Assembly: GCF_003265705.1 (NCBI RefSeq)
Contig: NW_020312827.1
Location: 15,182,996 to 15,246,995 of the forward strand
Reading direction: 5' to 3'
From: Callorhinus ursinus
Lineage: Eukaryota > Chordata > Mammalia > Carnivora > Otariidae
DNA length: 64,000 nt
Part shown: positions 56,409 to 64,000 of the stretch, piece after piece
Position numbering within the stretch: position 1 is the stretch's first letter
Layout of the letters: every line of letters starts with the position of its first letter
The notes under the pieces: generated by a model
Database searches by the model: none
What the model saw: only the letters and a program-made list of their open reading frames with translations
What the model was told of the DNA's origin: nothing
Program-made: the position numbers and the translations under genes

Positions 56409-57340
56409 GTATTCCATGTTTGTACTTTTTCAGTACCTATAGTGCCTTATATAGTAGATATTCAGTCAACTTTTTTTTTATTTGGAATAACTTAGGCCCA
56501 TGACACAGTCATGACTTTACTTAAATAGAATTTTACTTCTGCTTGACATGAATAAAACGTATGGAAGATTTCAAAATGAGAAAACAGCAAGCATCAAACA
56601 CCACACACATGCATGGGTCCATGCTAGGTACATTAGTTGTGAGATGTAGTAAGAATTTTCCCTCATAGAGTTCTCCAAATTTGGGTCATTATTAAATGAT
56701 CTTTTCATGTCACTTCTCTTAATAAAAAGATTTTTCCATCTATCCAGACTCTTCAATGTCTGAGACGATAAAAGAAAAAAGAAGATATTTGACCTACGAG
56801 CAGATGCTTGGCATAAAAAAGATTTCATTAGTAAAGGTAAAGACAGCATTAGTCCGAGCATAGGCAGTTGATGTCGTCAATGAGGGCCACCCAATAGGGC
56901 TGCTACAAGTTTGACTTTAAGGGAATCTTGAGAAAAACTGCCTCCACAAAGTCATAGTATTGATTACCCTTTATTTATCATCAAATACCAGGTAAATTAT
57001 ACCCACAAAATATCCACACAGACTATTACAATGCGAAGCACATTGATGAGTTAGCCCCAAGAAGTTTCTTATATCTAGCAGAAATAATTTCCGGAAGAAT
57101 CTGTGCATGTACAATGAATTAAATATACAGGGGCAGAGGAATTTCTTATTCTCTGAGATGGGAAAATTCCCCTGTCTGAGGCACTTGTGAGAAAGGACAG
57201 TCCAGAGCAGGGTTTCATGGGAGATTAGACTGAATAGCCAAGATGAGTGGGTATTGTCATGGACAGATGGGCAGAAGAAAGTAGAGAGGAGCCAGGGAGA
57301 GGACAGGAGAACACAAAAATCACACTTCACAGATTTTACA
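56409..57340. other. single-copy DNA, nothing recognised
   Basis: Antisense frames at 56571-56861 and 56971-57330 (96 and 119 codons) have hydrophobic stretches but no domain or splice context. Not called. Confidence 0.4.
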
Positions 57341-57344
57341 GTTT

Positions 57345-58330
57345 TGCCTCAGGCCAGCCCTGGAGCTACCAGACAGTTTGATTGTCATTTAAAATCTGAA
57401 TTCCTAGTTTATTTAAAAGAATGCGAACCTTAAAATACATCCTTACCTTCCTTTGCAATGGTTTCTGGGGGCAGATTGGGCAAATGAAAGTTTTCTTGCA
57501 CATAACTTCTTGAGGTCATCCAATATTAAAACTTTGCAGAATCTAATATTTTCTGTTATTGCTCAAAAAATATCCGTTGCCCCTGTACAATTTTGTTTTA
57601 ATGAATTATGAAATCTTAATCAAGAAAAAGGGAAAGAGAAAAGAGGGAGTTGTTGCATCTCTTAGGAAAACGATTTGGGTAGGGAATGTGCTATTTTGAC
57701 TATTGTTGCATGAGTTAATTTTGAAGTTGGAAGCAGTTATGTGTGCAGTTGATTCTTTTTGAATAACCCAAATAAGGCTGTTAGGTGCTATAGTCAGTTA
57801 ACAATGGGCTTATTGTTATTAAGAAAATTTATCTAAAACCTGGAAATAAAGCAAAAAGTCCATGTCCTTTCAATGTTAAATTGGGATATTGTTTAACAGG
57901 CTCACACACCGTTTATTTAATCATTTGGGGAATGCACATTTGTTTGACTTTGCTATTTACTCTTTGGTTGGAGTCCAGACACTAAGAAGTAACATGATAA
58001 CTTGAGGATGTCTTCCAATAAAAGAGATAATCTCAAAGGTTACAGTTTTATTACTCTATAGGGCATTAATTAATTTTATGTCTATTACCAAGCTAATTTC
58101 AGTGTTCCTTTGACTGATTTACTATATATATACATCAGCATTCCTAAGATGCTTCAAACCACCATTATCATCTTCCTGGTTCTTTCTTTAATTAATAAGT
58201 TGAATAAAACATTAAGGGCATAGTTATTTCTATGTTCGCATGAGAGTCATGTTTTTAACTTTTTGAGAATTATACTGGGATGCCAAATGGATGGATAATC
58301 TTTGCAACATTCTCTGACCCACCTTTTTAA
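57345..58330. other. repeat-free AT-rich block, candidate conserved non-coding element
   Basis: About 1 kb without repeats. Its words include SOX-like and forkhead-like sequence (cagttaacaatgggcttatt near 57795; gtttaacaggctc; ccgtttatttaatc near 57910), and POU/homeodomain-like sequence (taatgaattatgaaatc near 57600; ggcattaattaattttatg near 58062). No meaningful frame. Confidence 0.4.
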
Positions 58331-58579
58331 ATAAATCAGATCTCACGTTATTAGCTGTTTAGAATTCCAGACAGGCTTAAACTGTAACTTGGACGAGGAA
58401 GAAGTACTCATTAGAAAAACTGCCTATGCAATTCAAGTTATTCGTGTGTGTTGACCATATGTTTTCTGGCCAGAAACGATGCCTTTTAACTGGAATATAT
58501 GTTGTATCCCTAAAGCGGACATCACATTATCTTGGCAACTAAATGAAGCATATCAAGGGGATGGAAGTGGTAGGGAATG
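58331..58579. other. single-copy DNA
   Basis: Nothing recognised. Continues the AT-rich character of the previous block. Confidence 0.3.
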
Positions 58580-58790
58580 AAACTGGTAATTGCTGAGTGC
58601 CTACCGCACTCCAAACAGTTGTTTATTCATGCTCTAGTTTAACTTTTAAAATGGCCCTCTATGGTGAGATTATTATCCCACTGTATAGAGGAGAAAATGA
58701 AATTCAAAGAGGGAAATTTGCTTGGCTAGATGACATCCTATGGGTCAAACCCAGGTTTGTCTGATGCTAAAGTTATGTTCTTTCTACTGC
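58580..58790 (-). repeat. MIR SINE (antisense)
   Basis: ttgctgagtgcctaccgcac, gagattattatcccactgta, tagaggagaaaatgaaattc, and caaacccaggtttgtctgat follow the antisense MIR order. Confidence 0.82.
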
Positions 58791-58934
58791 TGTGGAACTG
58801 GATCTGAGCATTCTTTCCATGACATGAGCCAGACACTATGAGATCAATAGGAATACTCAATGACTCATTGAAATCATCACTTCTTCCCCCTTTGCAAGCA
58901 ATCAGAAATTTTGGTCAAGAATTTATAAGGATAT

Positions 58935-59110
58935 ATTCTTTTTTTCCCTTTATTTATTTGAGGGAGAGAGAGAGAGAGAGCAGAGGGAGAGGGACAGGCA
59001 GACTCTGCACCGAGTACTGATGCAGGACTTGATCTCAAGACCCTGAGAGCATGACCTGAGCTGAAATCGAGAGTCAGATGCTTAACCAACTGAGCCACCC
59101 AGGAGCTCCA
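58935..59110 (-). mobile_element. CAN-SINE (antisense)
   Basis: TTTATTTATTTG, an unusually pure GA run, and aactgagccacccaggagct at the head complement. A 10-bp duplication, ataaggatat, lies at 58925-58934 and 59111-59120. Confidence 0.93.
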
Positions 59111-59120
59111 ATAAGGATAT

Positions 59121-59674
59121 TTTCAGTACTGTGCCACCAATAACCGCCAGAGTTGATCATACATAAAACTAGAATGAGTGGTCAAATGAAGTGAATGAAG
59201 GAGAATCATAGGATAATTTTGAGGCAAGAGCTTCTTTATAACGAAGTATTTTACAGCAGGTTTCAGCTTTCTAATATTAAAGACTCTCTTCTAGGCATCC
59301 AATATGGGGAACTTCTCATCATGTTTATTTTTGGTGGTGTTAGTGCTGGGTCCCATTATGAAATTCGAAGACATGAATCTCCTCTATTCCTGCCTCAGAG
59401 TATCCGTGGGTGGACACTTGCTGATTTGGGCCAGGTCAATATGTCTCTCTTTCCTGAGATTCTGAAACTTTACATGGATGGATGTAAATATATGGGGGGG
59501 GGGCAATAAGAGGTCAATCTCATGGCAGTGGCCAAGGACCTGCATGGACCAAACTATTTCTGCAGAAGGACATTTTCTATGGCCGTGACTAGGCTTATCT
59601 TTTGGAATTCCCTGGGTGTGGCTAAGACAGCTAACACACCCACAGCACCTGCCCTCTTACTCATTTTGTTCATG
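59121..59674. other. single-copy DNA or unrecognised old repeat
   Basis: Contains a 104-codon plus-strand frame (59195-59509) whose product I do not recognise, and a G9 run at 59494-59502. No splice pair or Kozak context stands out. Confidence 0.35.
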
Positions 59675-60225
59675 ACTGCCAATTACAGACTTAAATTTCC
59701 ATCTTTGCTTATAACTAGGTGTGATCAAATGACCATGTTTCAGACAGTGGGATGTGAGCAGAAGTGAGGAGTTTAACCCCCAGATCATTTCCTTGCCCTT
59801 GCTCTCCTTTCTTCGTCCATTTCTGCAGACTTAAATGAGGTCATTGTAGCAACAAAAGTCTGACCTTGCGAAAAAGGACAATATCTTTGGGGATGGCTGA
59901 GCAACAAAATGGAAGGGACCTGTACCCTTGATCGATGTTGTGGAAAGGACTACCCCAACTTTATGGACTAGCCTGATTCATACGTAAGGAAGAAATTAAG
60001 GCCAGCAAGCATACTCCACAGTATTTGGGCATTTCTTTTTTTAGCAGCTGAGTCTCCACTCTACCTAATTAATACATTTAGATTCTTCCCATTATGTTTT
60101 ATGCTTGACCCCTGAGGCTCCATCACTTCTGTATATTTCCAATATCCCTCCAGTGAAGTCTCTTTAGATTAACATATTCAAATTTGGTTTTTGTTGCTTA
60201 CTGCTAAGAACTCTGACCTATATGA
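59675..60225 (+). repeat. ancient LTR-like interspersed repeat, same type as 5770-6235
   Basis: gaccatgtttcagacagtgg, gatgtgagcagaagtgagga, a pyrimidine-rich block, ggatggctgagcaacaaaat, ggaagggacctgtacccttg, and an end with ttgttgcttactgctaagaa. The internal order parallels the relic near 6 kb. Family uncertain. Confidence 0.45.
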
Positions 60226-60779
60226 TTTCCATTGTAATATCACTTATAGTACTTTTTAGTTTCTTCTGAAGCCTCAGCTACAGTAATCAGGGCTCTTTGC
60301 TGATTGTTTTCAGTACATCAATGCCAGAACACTAAGCTCTCTCTCAACAGACCTGCATTTACTAACTATGAGTTTAATAAACATGTGGACAGCTGTCATC
60401 ATCATGCTTCATAGCTCTCAAGAAAACTATTAAAAAGTTGGCACAAACCACCATGAATACCCTGAGTTGAACTGTTGGAAAAGGTTAGGTGAACAATATG
60501 CTGAGTCCATCAGCATCTCAGGGACCAGTCTTGAGTCTCTGGTCTCCACTGGTTAACACTGTACCTGATACAGAGTTGATGTCTAGGGAATATATGCTGA
60601 ATTATTTCTTGAATCTGTCATTGCATTGTCAGGAATAGGAGGAAATAAATCCCTCTGAGTTTCTAATTAGGCAGCTTATCAGAAGTTATTTTAAAAATCC
60701 ACATGTCCACATAGATAAAGACATAAAAGCAGAACATAATGGATTCTCTCTGTACCTATATTTTCTGCCATCTTTAGCA
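60226..60779. other. single-copy DNA, nothing recognised
   Basis: No repeat or coding signal recognised. Confidence 0.35.
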
Positions 60780-61230
60780 GAACTACTCCTTAGGCTGGGC
60801 GTCTTCATCCTTCTCTAGGCTGCTTTCTGCCCCAAAAGGCTGGCCTTCTGGTCCACATTGATAGGGCTCCTGGGTCCTTTGCTTCCTGTTGACTTCCCAC
60901 TCTTCAGAGGGCAGACTTGGGGGGCAGAGAAGTGAGTGGGGAAAGTGGGAGGTTTCTTACCTGAAGGACATGCTCCTTTAAGGGTTCCAACTCTTCATAA
61001 ACATCCTCCATCAGGGGCTGAGGGACTGCTCCCTTAACTCACCTCTTAGGACCTAGGACTGGTGGCAGCTCAGATACTATTAAACCTGCACAAGGCACCG
61101 TCCCTTTGATTCCCCTACAACCACAGTCTTATAATAATCATTTTGTAGAGAAACCTTCTTTGAGTTATTCTAATTTTTGTGTATGTTATTGTTTCCTTTT
61201 GGATCCCTGGTTGATACTCTTTTTATTCCA
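60780..61230. repeat. ancient interspersed repeat, family uncertain
   Basis: GC-richer body with acctaggactggtggcagct, then ccgtccctttgattccccta, and an AT-rich end with attgtttccttttggatccc and tggttgatac. Its 3' block is similar to that of 62870-63300, suggesting two copies of one old family. Confidence 0.38.
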
Positions 61231-61254
61231 AATTTGGAATGATAAGTGTTCAAT

Positions 61255-61660
61255 TAGCTAGGATATAAACTAACAAAGAGACCCAGCATACGATGGCTTA
61301 AAAAATACTGGAACTTATTTCTCCTTCGTGTTGCAGTCAGAGGAAAGTGGGCAGTGTAGGCCTGGAAAGAAGCTCTGTGTTCCCTGACACATGTCTTCCA
61401 CTGGGTAGATGGATCCAAGTGAGTGCCCTGGTCTCATCTCACTGTCTCCCAGCCAGCAGTAGTGAGGGAAAAAACCAGGGGAACTCGTACTCTATCCTTT
61501 GAAGAGGAAGGCCCCATTACCTTAGTGTCATGGCTGCAGTTAGGTGACAGAAAGGCTGGGAAATTCAATCTTTCTTTGGGCAACATGTGCCCTGCTGACA
61601 TTCTATTACTATGGAAGCAGAGGAAATTGTTCTGGGGAGGTGACTAAATTAAGTCCAAAG
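61255..61660. repeat. probable ancient interspersed repeat, family uncertain
   Basis: gcatacgatggcttaaaaaa, acttatttctccttcgtgttg, gcagtcagaggaaagtgg, then caacatgtgccctgctgaca and ttctattactatggaagcag have the look of a mammalian repeat. I cannot name it. The 74- and 60-codon frames here are not supported. Confidence 0.33.
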
Positions 61661-62414
61661 GCTCATTTTATTTCAAGAGGAGGCAGACAGACACTGACTA
61701 TACCCCAGGGATACAATATTCAATAAGATGCTTCTTCTTTTCAATGAACAATGACCTAGTTATAGAAACAGGCACTAAGATAATTTCAACCCAGTATATG
61801 GGACAAGAAAAGGGTCTGGTGCAAGTGCTACAGGAGCACGGGGAGGACAGTCAACCCAGGTTTATAGTTCCGTAAAGGCAAAAAAAAAGTAGTATTTGAG
61901 CTGTGCTTGAGACCAGGATCACAAACTGTTGCTTTGTTGCCACATGAATCACCAATGAAATTGCCAGTCCTTCAGTGGAGAAGAATCCAACACAATGTAA
62001 AGGTTGGTCTGCTCCTGTTGTAAAGCTCCTGCTCTCTGATGAAAACTGACCTAAGTGGATCTTTCTGCATGATGTGGCCATAGCTTTTGCACCACAGCAC
62101 AAAGGACACCCACTCACTTAATCCTGAGCTTTACTGATTTACCCTGAGGTCATGGCCTGAGTCAGTAGAAACCAGAAGTGGCCTGGAATAGAAAGAGAAT
62201 TATTTTCAGGTTTGGCATCCTCTGTGCAGCCAGAGAACAGCCTAGTATGGGAACAACCCAACTCTTCCTGGCCTCCTTTTGAGAAAGTCAGGGGCTCTTG
62301 GGCCAACCTGCACAACAAAGTACGTTGAGCTGTTGTTCTCATTCTCCCTGTGCATTCCAAAAGCAGAATATCTGGGACCTAGAGTGACCATGTATCTTAG
62401 AAAGGAACCGTGAC
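61661..62414. other. single-copy DNA, nothing recognised
   Basis: Antisense frames at 61851-62117 and 62139-62360 have no domain or splice context. Confidence 0.38.
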
Positions 62415-62500
62415 CTTCATTCGTTCAAATATATTTATCAAATGTCTGCTACATACCACCATGAGAGAGGCTGAGGAGTTTCTCCTAATCCCTTATGTCC
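62415..62500 (-). repeat. L2 LINE 3' end (antisense)
   Basis: cattcgttcaaatatattta, tcaaatgtctgctacatacc, gagaggctgagg match an antisense L2 end. Confidence 0.5.
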
Positions 62501-62869
62501 TTATAATAAATCTTGATTTATATAAGGAAAATTGTCCATATCTCTTCTTTGCCTTTAGAAAATGAACTTCTATATCCTTTCAGATCTATTTCTATAAACA
62601 GAACTAGTAGAGGCAGATTTTCAAACTGGGCTCTGTTGACCCTGAGACTCAAATAATTTCCTCCAGGACCATGGCAGAAGGGGTGGGTGAGACTGTGGGT
62701 GCAGCTCTAGATCTCCCAAGCCCACTCTGCTGGAGGTACTTCACTTTCACTGGTATTACAGATTAGGATTCCATATCACCTTTCTCAAACAAAATAGAAA
62801 ATAGAGGGTTGGGGATATAGACAGGGTTCTTGCAAGTCACTGATTGTTTGTTTACAGCTGCATTTGGAC
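62501..62869. other. single-copy DNA, nothing recognised
   Basis: No repeat or coding signal recognised. Confidence 0.35.
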
Positions 62870-63300
62870 TGTTCTGAGTTTTGCTCCCCCTATAAGGGCC
62901 AAGACTCCCCATATTAAGTTTTCAGACTCCTTTGCCAATGGACTTCAGGATGGGTTTAGCTAGTTGGGGCTCTGCAGTGGAGAGAGCATGGGAGATGAGG
63001 AGAGAAGTCACTCCAGCAGCAGTGATGGTGATGGAAGCCATGCAGAGAGTGACAGGGGGGTGACAGTAGGACAATAGCAGTAATCTGATTACACAGGCTC
63101 CTGGGTTCCACAGAGGCATCTCATATCCTCCCATGGAAAGTCCCTTGGTGGAAACTGATCCTGGGCTCTCAGTAATGTGTTCTACTATTTTGCATGGCTA
63201 GCCCATAACTATAACCAATACCTGTATTTAATCCTCTCTGTTGGAAATACCTGTAGTGGTTTCTGTTTTCCTATTTGGATCCTGACATATTCAAACAGAA
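62870..63300. repeat. ancient interspersed repeat, family uncertain
   Basis: gcccctataagggcc-like start, ttgccaatggacttcaggat, gagagcatgggagatgagga, and a terminal ggtttctgttttcctatttg plus gatcctgacatattc. Similar at its 3' end to 60780-61230. Confidence 0.38.
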
Positions 63301-64000
63301 TGGGTATGTATTGGTTGTTCAAACAAATACAAAAATAAAAAAGAATTGAAAACAGCTACTATAAAACAATGTCACTCAATCAGGGTTTCTTCAAACACTG
63401 CTGGATTTTAATCTGTTATGAGAAATGGGGGAAGATAAAAGCTAGTGCCTTGAGCATTGGGCATGATGGAAAGCTTATATTTTAGACTCAGCTGCCCCTC
63501 CACTGATGGTTCATAGTCCCTGGGAAGGACCCATATATTTAAACATGCATGTCTGCAGATCTACACTGGACAGGGAGTGATGATTTTGCCAGTACAACTG
63601 CTGGTCTAGACACCACTCACATATAAAGACAGTCTCAGCAATGGATTTCTCTCACTGGCCATTGGATTATTTACTGTATGAATGAGGAGAAAGGTGGAGG
63701 AATGTTCTGTGTGCCCAGGAAACTGTGGTGGGTTATGTCCCTTTAAAATACATGTATCTGTCCACCATAGTGATTTAAGATTGAGCTTACCCAAATTGGA
63801 TCCACCAGCCCCGTGTCCCCATGACCAAATTCTACTGAAGGTATAATCATCATCTATTGATTGTTCTCCACTGCTCCAACACAATGTTCAAGATGCCATG
63901 GGTATATTTATCAAAATTAGAGCATGTTTAGGTATCCCTTGGAAATAAAATTGAACTGAATTAGAAGTAGGTGAGATAAAGCACAAAGTCAGTCAGAGGC
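63301..64000. other. unassigned sequence to the window edge
   Basis: A 92-codon minus-strand frame at 63606-63884 has no recognisable domain. The stretch may belong to an old repeat (weak impression of endogenous-retrovirus-like text at 63560-63900), but I see no diagnostic motif. Confidence 0.3.

Noticed and set aside
56971..57330. A 119-codon minus-strand gene
   Set aside because: Composition and hydrophobicity are unremarkable, no homologue is recognised, and no splice or promoter context is present.
63560..63900. An endogenous retrovirus internal region
   Set aside because: Only a weak resemblance. No protease, reverse transcriptase or other diagnostic motif could be seen, so it is left unassigned.
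1..64000. An undescribed gene system (defence island, biosynthetic cluster, CRISPR, phage or integron)
   Set aside because: The sequence is mammalian genomic DNA with SINEs, LINEs and LTRs. No bacterial gene organisation, regularly spaced repeats or long coding frames exist.

Overview
This is nuclear DNA from a carnivoran mammal, almost certainly non-coding (intergenic or deep-intronic). It carries at least fourteen tRNA-derived CAN-SINEs of the carnivore type (opening like gggcgcctgggtggctcagt, with a pyrimidine-rich 3' part and an AATAAATAAATAAAATCTTA tail, many with clear target-site duplications) and several 5'-truncated L1 elements with a carnivore-type 3' end. Several SINEs carry the ctccctgctcagcrgggagyctgcttct block. 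From memory this fits bears, seals or mustelids better than dogs or cats, but I could not compare with a library. Everything else is old mammalian repeat (MIR, L2, L3/CR1, hAT/MER5, MLT1-like LTRs, older L1) or unassigned single-copy sequence. I see no convincing protein-coding exon, tRNA, rRNA, CRISPR array, CpG island or operon-like layout. Every open frame longer than 60 codons either lies in a repeat or microsatellite or has no recognisable domain. 

Layout. 1-6.6 kb: a (TTCT)n tract, two SINEs, a truncated antisense L1, MIRs and a probable LTR-like relic. 6.6-10 kb: single-copy DNA, then about 1.9 kb of antisense L1. 10-14.3 kb: L2 and MIR, then an old sense L1 abutting a younger 5'-truncated L1 with a 58-bp internal deletion. 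14.3-17 kb: MIR and L2 around a candidate conserved non-coding block. 17-24 kb: L2 relics with GT/AC microsatellites, an MLT1-like LTR split by a SINE, and an L1 5'-region relic. 24-28 kb: four SINE/MIR insertions around a second candidate regulatory block. 28.8-35.6 kb: two nearly identical L1 3' ends in opposite orientation, one inside an LTR that itself splits a MIR. 36.7-41.6 kb: old L1s in both orientations plus a young L1 with a 5' inversion. 41.6-49 kb: a third regulatory-looking block, SINEs, MIRs and an L3/CR1 relic. 49-56.4 kb: an L1 carrying an internal AC repeat, DNA-transposon relics, and a MER5-like element split by a SINE. 56.4-64 kb: single-copy DNA with another candidate regulatory block, then a run of old repeats of uncertain family. 

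No genes work together here. What can be read is a history of transposon layers, plus AT-rich, repeat-free islands that are the best candidates for function (distal enhancers). I found no evidence of an undescribed biological system. Repeat boundaries are estimates by eye except where a target-site duplication fixes them.
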